A stretch of DNA of 46,159 nucleotides, taken from assembly GCF_030462585.1 (NCBI RefSeq), contig NZ_JASMRU010000026.1, forward strand, positions 10,755 to 56,913, given 5' to 3'. The DNA is from Pseudomonas sp. CAN1 (GTDB lineage: Bacteria; Pseudomonadota; Gammaproteobacteria; Pseudomonadales; Pseudomonadaceae). Shown here piece by piece: positions 1 through 8,679 of the stretch. The notes beneath the pieces are model-generated. The model made no database searches. It was not told where the DNA came from and worked only from the letters and a program-made list of their open reading frames with translations. A program made the translations under genes and the position numbers. The stretch's first letter is position 1; each line of letters opens with the position of its first letter.

Positions 1-19
1 GCTCGGCGGGGGTGGTCAT
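1..19 (-). CDS. 5' end of an unidentified minus-strand gene
   Basis: An ATG at 19 on the minus strand opens a frame reading MTTPAE and running off the window. A GAGG ribosome binding site lies about six bases upstream, which is why I believe the start. Too little is visible to name it. It lies just downstream of the thiol dioxygenase gene on the same strand. In Pseudomonas such dioxygenases are often followed by a rhodanese-type sulfurtransferase, but that is context only. Confidence 0.4.
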
Positions 20-206
20 ACAAGCCTCGGGGTCTTTTTGGATTTGTAATGGGTGCACGTGCAGCGTCTTGCTGCCAGCGAGGCTAGTGTCGGGGGAGAG
101 GGGTGCGACGTTCTATCCACTTTCCGCACGCATGGCGATGCTGCGCCTTGCTCGGGCGTTATCGTCGATCGCGGGGATGAAGGGCGGGCAGGGCGGCCGC
201 CGGGGA

Positions 207-773
207 TCAGTTGTTGTGCTCGACCTCGACGAACTGCCGGGTTCCGGCCGCGACGTCGTAGATGTGGTAGTTGTTCATCATCCGCCCATAGAGGTGCAGG
301 CTCACGGCGCGCGAACGTTCGGCGGGGACGCCGGTGACGTGAATGTGGTCCGGGTTGGGCACGAAGCTGGTGACCGCGCCGGGCGGTAGCAGGATCATGC
401 CGCCCTTGACCAGTTCGATGCCCTCGTCGCGATGACGATCAGCGGACAGGCAGACGTAGCTGCGCTCCTCCAGCACGCCCTCGACTATGCCGACCACGCC
501 CCAGCTGCCGTGGTCGTGCACCGGCGTCCACTGGCCCGGCGACCAGACCAGCGCGTAGAGCGACAGGTTGTCGTCCGGCGCCTGGTAGACCAGGTTGCGC
601 GCGTAATGCTCAGGGTCGCTCTGGTAGTGCTGCGGTTCGAGGAATTCGCCGGCGTGGGCCAGCAGTTCCATCATGAAGGGCGCCAGCGTGGCCACGCACT
701 GGCAGGGTTCGGACTCCTGCCGGCTGAGTTTCGTGGCCTGGTCGATGAAGCGGGAAAGGATGGCGTTGGGCAT
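207..773 (-). CDS. cysteine dioxygenase-type thiol dioxygenase (cupin)
   Basis: A 188-residue cupin of the cysteine dioxygenase family, whose members use non-haem iron and O2 to turn a thiol into a sulfinate in the cytoplasm. The predicted iron ligands are H86 and H88 (in PVHDHGSW) and H143. The Ser-His-Tyr triad typical of thiol dioxygenases is S158-H160-Y162. R59 sits about where Arg-type enzymes hold the substrate carboxylate, which favours cysteine over 3-mercaptopropionate; that is inference from the local motif. The position of the mammalian cross-link cysteine is glycine, as usual in bacteria. A GGAG ribosome site precedes the ATG. The role would be cysteine catabolism or thiol detoxification. 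Confidence 0.8.
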   Translation of the reverse strand: MPNAILSRFIDQATKLSRQESEPCQCVATLAPFMMELLAHAGEFLEPQHYQSDPEHYARNLVYQAPDDNLSLYALVWSPGQWTPVHDHGSWGVVGIVEGVLEERSYVCLSADRHRDEGIELVKGGMILLPPGAVTSFVPNPDHIHVTGVPAERSRAVSLHLYGRMMNNYHIYDVAAGTRQFVEVEHNN

Positions 774-944
774 CTGCGGTGCGCTCCGAGGGCTCGTCCA
801 TGACTGAATCCACCGCCCGGCCTGCGCGTGGCGCCGCCGGTTGTCGCAGCAGTGAGACAGCAGCAGTCGCTACACAACGGCAATCACTCTAGCTGCTTTT
901 GCCGGGGTTGCCCTACGGGAATCAATCGGGCGTGGCGGCGAGTG

Positions 945-1072
945 GTTCGCGAGCAAGCTCGCTCCTACAGACAGCACCGACCTGACCGGTGGCGTAGGAG
1001 CGGACTCCGTCCGCGATGCTTGTCGGTTGCTGCAATGCCGTAGGGCGCATAACTCGGCACGGGTTATCCGCC
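945..1072. repeat. REP cluster in the 774-1090 gap
   Basis: The 317-base gap holds three palindromic units: a GCGAGCAAGCTCGC unit at 945-970, a GGAGCGGACTCCGTCC unit at 993-1018, and a unit opening with TAGGGCGCATAA and ending in TTATCCGCC at 1040-1072. All three types recur throughout the window. Pseudomonas REP elements of this kind lie between genes and are mobilised by RAYT transposases; no RAYT gene is present here. I see no gene in this gap. Confidence 0.85.
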
Positions 1073-1090
1073 ATTGCGACGAAAAGCAGC

Positions 1091-1855
1091 TCAGGCGTCC
1101 TTGCCGCCGCGCCGCAACAGGTAGGTATCCATGATCCAGCCATTGGCCTCGCGGGCTGCGCTGCGCACGCGCTGGATTTCCTCGCCCACCTCACTGAGGC
1201 GGCCGCTGCGCAGGATCTCGTCCGGCGTGCCGACGTAGGCGCCCCAGTAGATTTCCAGTTCAGGGTCGTCCAATTGGCGGTACGTGTCCTCGGCGTCGAG
1301 CATCACCACGACGCTTTGCGCGTTCGGCGGAAAACCTTCGGCGAGGCGCCGCCCGGTGGTGATCTGCACCGACTGGCCAATGGTGTTCAGCGGCACCTTG
1401 TGGCGCGCGGCCAGGGCTTGCACGCTGGTGATGCCGGGGATCACCTGGTATTCAAAGCTCACGCGGCCCTCATGTAGCACCGCTTCGAGGATGCGCAGGG
1501 TGCTGTCGTACAGCGACGGGTCGCCCCAGACCAGGAAGGCGCCGCACTGGCCGTCTTCCAGCTCATCGGCGATCAACCGCTCGAACACCTGCTGTTTGGC
1601 GTGGTTGAGGTCGTGCACCTGACCGGTGTAGTCGCCTTCGCGCACGCGCTCGGGGCTGTCGGCTTCGACGATGCGGTAGTCGGTGTGCGGGATGTAGCGC
1701 TGCAGGATGTCCCGGCGCAGCTGGATCAGCTTGTCCTTGCTGCTGCCTTTGTCCAGCAGGAAGAACACGTCGGCGCGATTCATCGCGTTGATCGCCTGGA
1801 CGGTCAGGTACTCCGGGTCGCCGGCGCCGATGCCGATGATGAGCAGCTGTTTCAT
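1091..1855 (-). CDS. cobF: precorrin-6A synthase (deacetylating), CobF
   Basis: CobF methylates C-1 of precorrin-5 with S-adenosylmethionine and expels the C-20-derived carbon as acetate, giving precorrin-6A in the oxygen-dependent cobalamin pathway. The protein is a tetrapyrrole methylase: the N-terminal SAM loop is GIGAGDPEYL, followed by the conserved VWGDPSLYDS segment and the IPGITSVQA stretch. I start it at the ATG giving MKQLLIIGIG (251 aa), because an AGGA ribosome site lies seven bases upstream; a longer frame adds twelve unconserved residues. It is isolated from other cob genes here and lies 219 bases downstream of metE on the same strand. Confidence 0.9.
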   Translation of the reverse strand: MKQLLIIGIGAGDPEYLTVQAINAMNRADVFFLLDKGSSKDKLIQLRRDILQRYIPHTDYRIVEADSPERVREGDYTGQVHDLNHAKQQVFERLIADELEDGQCGAFLVWGDPSLYDSTLRILEAVLHEGRVSFEYQVIPGITSVQALAARHKVPLNTIGQSVQITTGRRLAEGFPPNAQSVVVMLDAEDTYRQLDDPELEIYWGAYVGTPDEILRSGRLSEVGEEIQRVRSAAREANGWIMDTYLLRRGGKDA

Positions 1856-1930
1856 GTCGGGTCCTGCATTCCATGGTTCGAGGGGCACCAAGACTACGCC
1901 TGTCCGGCGCGGCGCTCATCTGTCGGATCG

Positions 1931-2040
1931 ACGCGTTATCCGCCATGGCGGATAACGCCTGGGGCGTTATGCGCCCTACGAACTACGTTCAGTCCGTGCG
2001 GCGTTTATTGATGGGTATCGCTGCGCTCCACGCCATCCTA
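1931..2040. repeat. REP units between cobF and metE
   Basis: Contains a GCGTTATCCGCC / GGCGGATAACGC palindrome at 1933-1958 followed by the TTATGCGCCCTACG half, then at 2011-2040 a GATGGGTATCGCTGCG-type unit that is half of a larger palindrome present twice near 25.6-26.0 kb. The spacing suggests a remnant mosaic of two repeat families. Confidence 0.75.
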
Positions 2041-2074
2041 CAAATAGCGCCCTATGGGCGCCATCGACCGGTGT

Positions 2075-4405
2075 TCAGCTCAGCAGCGCGACATCCCGGC
2101 GCAGCTCGCGGGCCGCCGCGACCATGTTGACCAGGGCGGCTTCGGTCTCCGGCCAGGCGCGGGTCTTCAGGCCGCAGTCCGGGTTGACCCACAGGCGCTC
2201 GGCAGGGATGCGCCTGGCGGCCTTGCGCAGCAGCTTGACCATCTCGTCCTTGCTCGGCACGCGCGGCGAGTGGATGTCGTAGACGCCCGGGCCGATCTCG
2301 TTGGGGTACTCGAACTTCTCGAAGGCCTCCAGCAGCTCCATGTCCGAACGCGAGGTCTCGATGGTGATCACGTCGGCATCCATGGCGGCGATGGACTCGA
2401 TCACGTCGTTGAACTCGCTGTAGCACATGTGGGTGTGGATCTGGGTTTCGTCACGCACGCCGGAGGCGCACAGGCGGAAGGACTCGGTCGCCCAGTCCAG
2501 GTACTGCCCCCAGGCGCTCTGGCGCAGCGGCAGGCCCTCGCGGAAGGCCGCTTCGTCGATCTGCACGATCCTGATGCCGGCCGCTTCCAGGTCCACCACT
2601 TCGTCGCGGATCGCCAGGGCGAGCTGGCGGGCCTGCACTTCGCGGCTCACGTCCTCGCGCGGGAAGGACCACATCAGCATGGTCACCGGGCCGGTCAGCA
2701 TGCCCTTCATCACCTTGCCGGTGAGGCTCTGGGCGTACTTGATCCACTCCACGGTCATGGCCTTCGGGCGGCTCAGGTCGCCGTAGATCACCGCCGGTTT
2801 GACGCAGCGTGAACCGTAGCTCTGCACCCAGCCGAAGCGGGTGAAGACGTAGCCGTCGAGCTGCTCGGCGAAGTACTCGACCATGTCGTTGCGCTCGGCT
2901 TCGCCATGCACCAGCACGTCCAGGCCCAGTTGCTCCTGTATCTGCACGGCATGCCGGATTTCGCTGTGCATGGCCTCGGTGTACGCGGCCTCGCTCAGCT
3001 TGCCCTGCTTGAACGACTGGCGCGCCAGGCGGATCGACGCGGTCTGCGGGAAGGAGCCGATGGTGGTGGTGGGGAAGTCCGGCAGGTCCAGTCCGGCGCG
3101 CTGCTTGGCGATGCGCTCGGCGAAGGCCGAATGGCGCTGGCTGTCCGCCGGCTTGATGGCCGCCAGGCGCGCTTGCACGGCGGATTTGTGGATGCGCGGC
3201 GAGGCGGCACGGCTGGCCTGTACGGTGCGGCTCAGCTCCAGCGCAGCCAGGACTTCCGGCGCTTCGGGCTGATTGACGGCGCGGGCCAGTACGGCCACTT
3301 CGGCGCACTTCTGCACGGCGAAGGCCAGCCAGCTTTTCAGCTCGGCGTCGAGCTTGTCTTCACGCTCCAGGTCCACCGGGCTGTGCAGCAGCGAGCAGGA
3401 CGGCGCAACCCACAGGCGCTCGCCAAGGCGTTCGTGGGCATGGCGGACCACTTCCAGCGCCTTCTCCAGGTCGCAACGCCAGACGTTGCGACCGTTCACC
3501 ACGCCCAGCGACACGATCTTGTAGGCCGGCAGTCGGTCGAGGATGCTCGGGAACTGTTCCGGGGCGCGCACCAGGTCGATGTGCAGGCCATCCACCGGCA
3601 GGCTGGAGGCGAGGCCGAGGTTGTCTTCCAGGCCGCCGAAGTAGGTGGCCACCAGCTTCTTCAGCGGCTCGCTCTGCAGCAGGTTGTAGACGCGCTCGAA
3701 GGCGTTCTTCCACGCCTGCGGCAGGTCGAGGACCAGGATCGGCTCGTCGATCTGCACCCACTCCACTCCCTGTGCGGCGAGGCGGCGGAAGATCTGCCCG
3801 TAGAGCGGCAGCAGGCGCTCGACCAGGTCGAGTTTGTCAAAGTCGCTGCCCTTGGCCTTGCCCAGCCAGAGGTAGGTCAGCGGACCGATCACCACCGGCT
3901 TCACCGCATGACCGAGGGCGTGGGCTTCCTCGACTTCCTCGAACAGCTGTTCCCAGCTCAGTTCGAACTGCTGGTCGGCGCTGAACTCCGGGACCAGGTA
4001 GTGGTAGTTGGTGTCGAACCACTTGGTTAGCTCTTGTGCGAGAAGGGGCTGGGCGTGCGCACCGCCACAGCAACTATCACCGCTCTTGTTTCCAACAGCG
4101 CCCCGCGCCATGGCGAACAGGGTCTGCAGGGTCGGCTTGGCATTGTCGTGACCACGGAAGCGCTCGGGGATCACGCCGAAGGTCAGCGAGTGGGTCAGCA
4201 CCTGGTCGTACCAGGCGAAGTCGCCAACCGGCAGCAGGTCGATGCCGGCGTTCTTCTGTACCTGCCAGTGATTGGCGCGCAGCTCGCGGCCAACGGCGCG
4301 CAGGCCGGCTTCGTCCAGTTCGCCCTTCCAGAAGGCTTCCTGGGCCTTCTTCAGCTCGCGGTCGCGGCCGATGCGGGGGAAGCCGAGGTTGTGTGCCAAT
4401 GCCAT
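2075..4405 (-). CDS. metE: cobalamin-independent methionine synthase MetE
   Basis: MetE transfers the methyl group of 5-methyltetrahydropteroyl-tri-L-glutamate to homocysteine, the last step of methionine synthesis without vitamin B12. The 776 residues cover the duplicated barrel fold. Zinc ligands expected from the E. coli enzyme are present at H659, C661, E683 and C744, and the catalytic histidine at H712 in DIHSP. It is about 20 residues longer than the E. coli protein, partly from a short Gly/Cys-rich insert near residue 110 ([10 protein letters not shown]). The start has a GGAGAG ribosome site eight bases upstream. The upstream gene is an AraC regulator on the same strand, 133 bases away; I see no cobalamin riboswitch and that gap is too short for one. 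Confidence 0.97.
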   Translation of the reverse strand: MALAHNLGFPRIGRDRELKKAQEAFWKGELDEAGLRAVGRELRANHWQVQKNAGIDLLPVGDFAWYDQVLTHSLTFGVIPERFRGHDNAKPTLQTLFAMARGAVGNKSGDSCCGGAHAQPLLAQELTKWFDTNYHYLVPEFSADQQFELSWEQLFEEVEEAHALGHAVKPVVIGPLTYLWLGKAKGSDFDKLDLVERLLPLYGQIFRRLAAQGVEWVQIDEPILVLDLPQAWKNAFERVYNLLQSEPLKKLVATYFGGLEDNLGLASSLPVDGLHIDLVRAPEQFPSILDRLPAYKIVSLGVVNGRNVWRCDLEKALEVVRHAHERLGERLWVAPSCSLLHSPVDLEREDKLDAELKSWLAFAVQKCAEVAVLARAVNQPEAPEVLAALELSRTVQASRAASPRIHKSAVQARLAAIKPADSQRHSAFAERIAKQRAGLDLPDFPTTTIGSFPQTASIRLARQSFKQGKLSEAAYTEAMHSEIRHAVQIQEQLGLDVLVHGEAERNDMVEYFAEQLDGYVFTRFGWVQSYGSRCVKPAVIYGDLSRPKAMTVEWIKYAQSLTGKVMKGMLTGPVTMLMWSFPREDVSREVQARQLALAIRDEVVDLEAAGIRIVQIDEAAFREGLPLRQSAWGQYLDWATESFRLCASGVRDETQIHTHMCYSEFNDVIESIAAMDADVITIETSRSDMELLEAFEKFEYPNEIGPGVYDIHSPRVPSKDEMVKLLRKAARRIPAERLWVNPDCGLKTRAWPETEAALVNMVAAARELRRDVALLS

Positions 4406-4471
4406 GTGAATCTCTCCATTGAATCAACGATGGCGAAATTCTCCGGTGCACGGCTTCATGAGACAAACTCA

Positions 4472-4503
4472 ATGTTCTTGTGATGAACATAAGGAATGTT
4501 CAT
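4472..4503. promoter_or_regulatory. inverted-repeat operator candidate upstream of metE
   Basis: Three half-sites of ATGTTC/GAACAT are packed together: 4472-4477, 4485-4490 and 4496-4501. The last two form a perfect 8-base inverted repeat, ATGAACAT at 4483-4490 and ATGTTCAT at 4496-4503, with five bases between. The spacing does not fit the usual MetR box (TGAA-N5-TTCA), so the binding protein is unknown. It lies about 70-100 bases upstream of the metE start and just after the araC-type stop codon. Confidence 0.45.
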
Positions 4504-4538
4504 GTTGGCGGCCGGCCAGGTTCGCTTCGTCCAGCCGG

Positions 4539-5339
4539 TCAGTGGCCCGCCACTTCGCGCATCTGCCGCGCCAGGGCGCCGGGAGAGGTATGCAGGCGGC
4601 GCTGGAACAGCTCGATGAAGGCCGAGGTGGACTCGTAGCCGAGGTCACCGGCGATCAGCGTCACCGACTCGCCGCGCTCCAGCCGCGGCAGCGCCGCCAG
4701 CAGGCGCACGCGCTCGCGCCATTCGCGGAAGGACAGCCCGGTCTCGTCGCGGAACAACCGCGCCAGGGTGCGCCGCGAGGCGCCCACCTGCTGCGCCCAG
4801 TCCTCGATACCCAGGCGCTCGCCGGGGTTTTCCTGCAGGTGATCGGTCACCCGGCGCAGGCGTGGGTCCCGTGGCAGCGGCAGGGCCAACCCGGAGTCCG
4901 GCGCGTTGTGCAGCTCGTCCACCAGCACCTGCATGAGCCGGGCCTCGGGGCCTTCGTCCGGGTAGTCGCGGGGCAGCTCGCTGGCGCGCTGGATGAGGTT
5001 GTCCAGCAGCGGCGAGATTTCCAGCACGCGGCACGGCCCCATGCCGACGACCAGCTCGGGAGCGACGTAGAAGCTGCGGTGTACCACCAGCGTGCGCGCC
5101 CGCACGCTGTGCAGGACCCCGGCTGGCAGCCACATCGCCCGGCGCGGTGGGACCACGCAGGCATGGTTTTCGGTGGTGGTCTCCAGCACGCCGCTGGCGG
5201 CGTACATCAGTTGGCCCCAGGGATGGGAGTGCGGCTCCACGCGATGCCCGGCGGGCATGTCGAAGGCGCGCAGCCAGACCGGCCGCGGCAGGGTGGTGAA
5301 ACCGGGGAGGGCCAGAGCATCCTGTCCCGTTGACGGCAT
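4539..5339 (-). CDS. AraC-family transcriptional regulator with N-terminal cupin
   Basis: A 266-residue regulator. The N-terminal half is a cupin sensor (EPHSHPWGQLMY near residues 35-46), and the C-terminal third (about 160-260) has two helix-turn-helix units typical of AraC/XylS proteins, with GASRRTLARLFRDETG in the first and GYESTSAFIELFQRR in the second. The ligand is unknown. It is transcribed away from panB across an 86-base divergent gap, so panB and itself are the first targets to consider; it also runs towards metE in the same direction. The ribosome site before the ATG is weak. Confidence 0.85.
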   Translation of the reverse strand: MPSTGQDALALPGFTTLPRPVWLRAFDMPAGHRVEPHSHPWGQLMYAASGVLETTTENHACVVPPRRAMWLPAGVLHSVRARTLVVHRSFYVAPELVVGMGPCRVLEISPLLDNLIQRASELPRDYPDEGPEARLMQVLVDELHNAPDSGLALPLPRDPRLRRVTDHLQENPGERLGIEDWAQQVGASRRTLARLFRDETGLSFREWRERVRLLAALPRLERGESVTLIAGDLGYESTSAFIELFQRRLHTSPGALARQMREVAGH

Positions 5340-5425
5340 AGCTTGTCTCTCTTTCGGAAGTGGGTCATAGAGCGGCGATGGTAGCGTCTTCTCCGGTCAA
5401 ATCCAGCCCTGAGAGGAAGTGCCCG

Positions 5426-6256
5426 ATGAGTGTCCATCGCCAGCCACAACGTCTGTCCATCGTCGACATCCGCCAGCGCCGCGAGCCCGGCAGCCTCGTG
5501 GTGCTCACCGCCTATTCCGCGCCCATGGCGCGCCTGCTCGACCCGCATGTGGATGTGCTGCTGGTGGGCGACTCCCTCGGCATGGTGCTGTACGGCCTGC
5601 CGCATACCTTGTCGGTGACCCTGGACACCATGATTGCCCATGGCGCCGCAGTGGTTCGCGGCTCCCTGCGCGCCTGTGTGGTCGTCGACCTGCCATTCGC
5701 CAGCTACCAGGCCTCGCCCCAGCAGGCCTTCCTCGCCGCCGCCCGGGTGCTGGCCGAGAGCGGCGCACAGGCGGTGAAGCTCGAAGGTGGCGCGGAGATG
5801 GCCGAGACCATCGCGTTCCTGGTCGAGCGCGGCATTCCGGTGATGGCCCATGTCGGCCTGATGCCGCAGAAGGTCAATGCGCTGGGCGGCTTCAAGGTCC
5901 AGGGCAAGGAGGCTGCCGGCGTGGAGCGGGTGCTGCGCGATGCGCAGGCAGTGGAGCAGGCTGGCGCGTTCAGCGTGGTGCTGGAGGGCGTGCTGGAACC
6001 CGTTGCGCGACAGGTCTGCGAGCGGCTGGAAATTCCGGTGATCGGCATCGGCGCCTCACCGGCCTGCGCCGGGCAGGTGCTGGTGACGGAGGACATGCTG
6101 GGGCTGTCCGGCGAGCAGATTCCGCGCTTTGCCGAGCAGTATGTGCGGGTGGACGAGTTGATTTCGGAGGCGGCGCAGCGCTTTGCCCGCGAGGTGCGGG
6201 AGCGGGAGTTTCCGCAGGGGCGGCATTGTTTCGGGATGCCGGCTGGTGGGGTGTGA
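5426..6256 (+). CDS. panB: 3-methyl-2-oxobutanoate hydroxymethyltransferase (PanB paralogue)
   Basis: PanB adds a hydroxymethyl group from 5,10-methylenetetrahydrofolate to 2-oxoisovalerate, making ketopantoate for pantothenate and CoA. Of the 276 residues, Mg-binding D49 (VGDSLG) and D88 (VDLPF), E120 (KLEGG) and the catalytic acid E187 all match the E. coli enzyme. The usual GIGAG region reads [13 protein letters not shown], a departure from the normal sequence. The ATG at 5426 is chosen because GAGAGGAA lies just upstream; an in-frame earlier start at 5360 would add 22 unconserved residues. There is no panC beside it, so this is probably a second copy, controlled by the divergent AraC regulator, possibly with an altered substrate. 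Confidence 0.85.
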   Translation: MSVHRQPQRLSIVDIRQRREPGSLVVLTAYSAPMARLLDPHVDVLLVGDSLGMVLYGLPHTLSVTLDTMIAHGAAVVRGSLRACVVVDLPFASYQASPQQAFLAAARVLAESGAQAVKLEGGAEMAETIAFLVERGIPVMAHVGLMPQKVNALGGFKVQGKEAAGVERVLRDAQAVEQAGAFSVVLEGVLEPVARQVCERLEIPVIGIGASPACAGQVLVTEDMLGLSGEQIPRFAEQYVRVDELISEAAQRFAREVREREFPQGRHCFGMPAGGV

Positions 6257-6278
6257 TCCTGCTGGGAGGTGCCGTGCG

Positions 6279-6397
6279 GTTCGCGAGCAAGCTCGCTCCT
6301 ACAGGTTGGACATCGGCGTGCTCTTCGTGGGAGCGAGCTTGCTCGCGAAAACCACGGCACAGACAGTAGGGCGCATAAAGCGCCAGCGTTATCCGCC
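6279..6397. repeat. REP cluster downstream of panB
   Basis: Two oppositely oriented GCGAGCAAGCTCGC/GCGAGCTTGCTCGC units (6279-6304 and 6327-6350) and a TAGGGCGCATAA...TTATCCGCC unit (6366-6397). The head-to-head pair is the arrangement known as a BIME. It starts the 720-base gene-free gap 6257-6977. Confidence 0.85.
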
Positions 6398-6480
6398 GTT
6401 GACATACCCTGCGTTGTAGTTAGGTGATTCTGCGCCGCTTCGGCGTGTGCGGATGTATTGGGTTTCGCTCCCTCGGGCGA

Positions 6481-6680
6481 GTTACTTTTCCAAACGACGG
6501 AAGGCCGCCCCCCAAAAAGTAACCAAAAGGCTTGCCCCGGACATCCGGTTTTTCGCTTAGGCGAAAAATACCCTCGTTGAAGCGAAGTTTCAGGGGTACG
6601 CGTCGAGGGGCCATCCCTGGCCCATCGCCGCTCTCGCGACATCCATGTCGCTCAACCCCTGAAACTCCGCTTCAACGAGG
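6481..6680. repeat. large structured intergenic element with nested hairpins
   Basis: A series of inverted repeats: GTTACTTTT at 6481-6489 with AAAAGTAAC at 6515-6523; a perfect 8-base hairpin TTTTTCGC/GCGAAAAA at 6549-6568; and a long stem with 25-base arms at 6572-6596 and 6656-6680 carrying a single mismatch. Inside the long stem sits another hairpin, GCGACAT/ATGTCGC, near 6635-6651. No convincing reading frame covers it. GTTACTTTT palindromes are familiar in Pseudomonas intergenic regions, so this is most likely a repeat family, perhaps transcribed. Confidence 0.6.
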
Positions 6681-6774
6681 CCTCCTGAACGGGGCATTCG
6701 GAGTGCGCGGACGTTTCTCTGGAAGCCTTCAGGGGCAAAGCCAAAGCCACAGCCAAGGCGGTATGCACGCTGTT

Positions 6775-6882
6775 GTAGGAGCGGAGCTTCTCCGCGAATC
6801 GCCAACAGGCGATGGTCGACGGGCTATCTCTGTGACTGCCGCGTCCGCGTGGTGGATTTCGCGGACAGGGTCCGCTCCTACG
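6775..6882. repeat. REP pair downstream of the histidine kinase gene
   Basis: Two units in opposite orientation, GGAGCGGAGCTTCTCCGC at 6775-6799 and GCGGACAGGGTCCGCTCC at 6858-6882, spaced by about 60 bases. They close the 6257-6977 gap; no gene is seen between them. Confidence 0.8.
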
Positions 6883-6977
6883 GGTGGAGTTTGGCGTCGC
6901 ATAGTAGGAGCGAGGGGGACGCCATCGTTATTGCTCGCGAACCGCCGGCAAGGCCGGCGCAGGGGCCCGGCGAAAAC

Positions 6978-8453
6978 TCACTCCGCCAACGGCAACTCGA
7001 AACAGAACATCGCCCCGCAAGGCTCGACGTTCTCCGCCCAGATATCCCCGCGATGCCGCGAGACGATGCTCTGGCACAGTGCCAGGCCGATGCCGTTGCC
7101 GCTTACCTTGGAGGTGAAGAAGCCATCGAACAGCCGTTCCTTGGCCCCGGCATCGATGCCCCGGCCCTGGTCGAGGACTGACAGGCGCGCGCTGTTCCCT
7201 TCGCGAGAAGTGCGGATACGCAACAGGCGTCGGTCCTCGGGGAGGTTGAGCATCTCCTCGATGGCGTTGAAGGCGAGGTTGAGGATCACCTGGCCGACCA
7301 GCACTTTCTCGCAGCTCACCCACAGCGGTTCGGCGCAGCGCTCCAGCTGCACGCGGACGTTGCTTGGCTGGGCCTTGAGGCTGATGAAGTAGAGGGTCTC
7401 GCCGAGCAGTTCGTTGAGGTCGATGCGCTGTTCGGCCTGCTCCAGCTTCACCACGTATTCGCGCACGCTCTTGATGATCAGCGAGGCGTGCTCGATCTGC
7501 CGCACCGCGCTGTCCAGGCCCCAGGCGGCGGAGGCTTCGGTCTTCTGTTCGCGGTCCAGGCGGATCAGCGCGCCCTCGATGAAGTTGCGCGTGGCCGCCA
7601 GCGGTTGGCTGAGTTCGTGGGCGATCGCCAGGGCCATCTCACCCATGGCGTTGTAGCGCGCCAGGTATTCCAGTTTCTGGTCGCTCTGGCGCTGTGCCTG
7701 GGCTGCGCGCACCTGCTCGGTGACGTCGCGGAACAGCAGCAGATGGCCGACCAGGTCGTCCTCGATCTCGATGTAGCGGCAGGTCGCATGGTGCCAGCGC
7801 CATTCGCCGTCCAGGCGCTGCAACTGGTAGCTGACCGAATACGGCTCGCGGCTCGGCGGCTGCATGGCGAGGTGGTGCTCCAGGCGCGGGCGCGTGGCGC
7901 TGTCGCAGCGGCCGAGGAAGTTGTGCGCCAGCCAGTCGTCCTGGCTGCCGCCCAGCAGGGGCAGGGCGGATTCGCTGAGAAAGCGCAGGTTGCCATCGGC
8001 ATCCAGCACCGCCACGCCTTCGGCGAGGTCCTGCATGAAGGCCTTCAGCCGGCTCTCGAAACGCTGCAGATCGCGCTCGACCTGCTTCTCCTTCGAGATA
8101 TCGCGGAACTGCACCATCAGCACGTCGCGCTCCTGCAGGTGCACGCGGGTGGCGACGGCTTCGGAAAGAATCTCCACGCCCTGCTTGGAGCGGTAGCACC
8201 ACTCGATGGTGCGCTGGCCGGTGCGTGCGGCGCCTTCCAGCCAGCGCAGGCCGACCGAGCGGCGGTACTGCGGGGCGTTGGCGGTCATGTCCGGCGCCTT
8301 CAGCGGTACCAGTTCCTCAAGGGTGAAGCCGAGCACGGCCAGGGCCGCGTTGTTCGCCCAGAGGATTTCCTTGGTCTGCGCGTCGTGGAGGATCACGCAC
8401 AGCGGCATGGCCTGGAGCAGGGCGAGGAAGTCGTCGGGCTGGGGCTGGAACAT
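6978..8453 (-). CDS. PAS-domain sensor histidine kinase
   Basis: A soluble 491-residue kinase with no membrane segment. Two PAS-type sensor domains are visible (about 8-125 and 135-250), followed by the dimerisation/phosphoacceptor helix with H279 in AHELSQPLAATRNF and a HATPase domain with N396 (N box), DQGRGI at 428-433, FDGFFTSK and GNGIGLAL. The H box resembles FixL/ThcS-like kinases that work with LuxR-type response regulators. No response regulator gene lies next to it. It is divergent from iacA across 226 bases, so sensing indole-acetate or redox state for the iac operon is plausible but unproven. The ribosome site is weak. Confidence 0.88.
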   Translation of the reverse strand: MFQPQPDDFLALLQAMPLCVILHDAQTKEILWANNAALAVLGFTLEELVPLKAPDMTANAPQYRRSVGLRWLEGAARTGQRTIEWCYRSKQGVEILSEAVATRVHLQERDVLMVQFRDISKEKQVERDLQRFESRLKAFMQDLAEGVAVLDADGNLRFLSESALPLLGGSQDDWLAHNFLGRCDSATRPRLEHHLAMQPPSREPYSVSYQLQRLDGEWRWHHATCRYIEIEDDLVGHLLLFRDVTEQVRAAQAQRQSDQKLEYLARYNAMGEMALAIAHELSQPLAATRNFIEGALIRLDREQKTEASAAWGLDSAVRQIEHASLIIKSVREYVVKLEQAEQRIDLNELLGETLYFISLKAQPSNVRVQLERCAEPLWVSCEKVLVGQVILNLAFNAIEEMLNLPEDRRLLRIRTSREGNSARLSVLDQGRGIDAGAKERLFDGFFTSKVSGNGIGLALCQSIVSRHRGDIWAENVEPCGAMFCFELPLAE

Positions 8454-8657
8454 CGAGATCGCTCTTGATTGCAGGGACGGCAGGGCAGTGGCGTCTTTAT
8501 ACCGCGCAGCGTAGCGCGAAGGGACTGCGGAGTAACCCGGCGCCGACTAGGGGATTTCTTTAGGCGTGGGGCTGCACGCACCAATAGTTGGGCGGGCAGG
8601 GCGGTTCATACACTGGCCCCAACGACGACCGGCCCGCATCGAACGGGTCGGCCCTAC

Positions 8658-8665
8658 AAGAACAA
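8658..8665 (+). promoter_or_regulatory. Crc/Hfq CA motif before iacA
   Basis: AAGAACAA fits the AAnAAnAA consensus that Hfq and Crc bind on Pseudomonas mRNAs. It ends 14 bases before the iacA ATG and abuts the CGGAGA ribosome site, the position where such motifs block translation during growth on preferred carbon sources. Confidence 0.55.
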
Positions 8666-8679
8666 CCGGAGATGACGCC

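Noticed and set aside
4406-4538. Cobalamin riboswitch before metE
   Set aside because: The gap is only 133 bases and shows no B12-box-like sequence.
6532-7392. 286-codon plus-strand frame in the repeat region entering the kinase gene
   Set aside because: It crosses REP units and is antisense to the kinase; composition is low-quality and no motif is seen.
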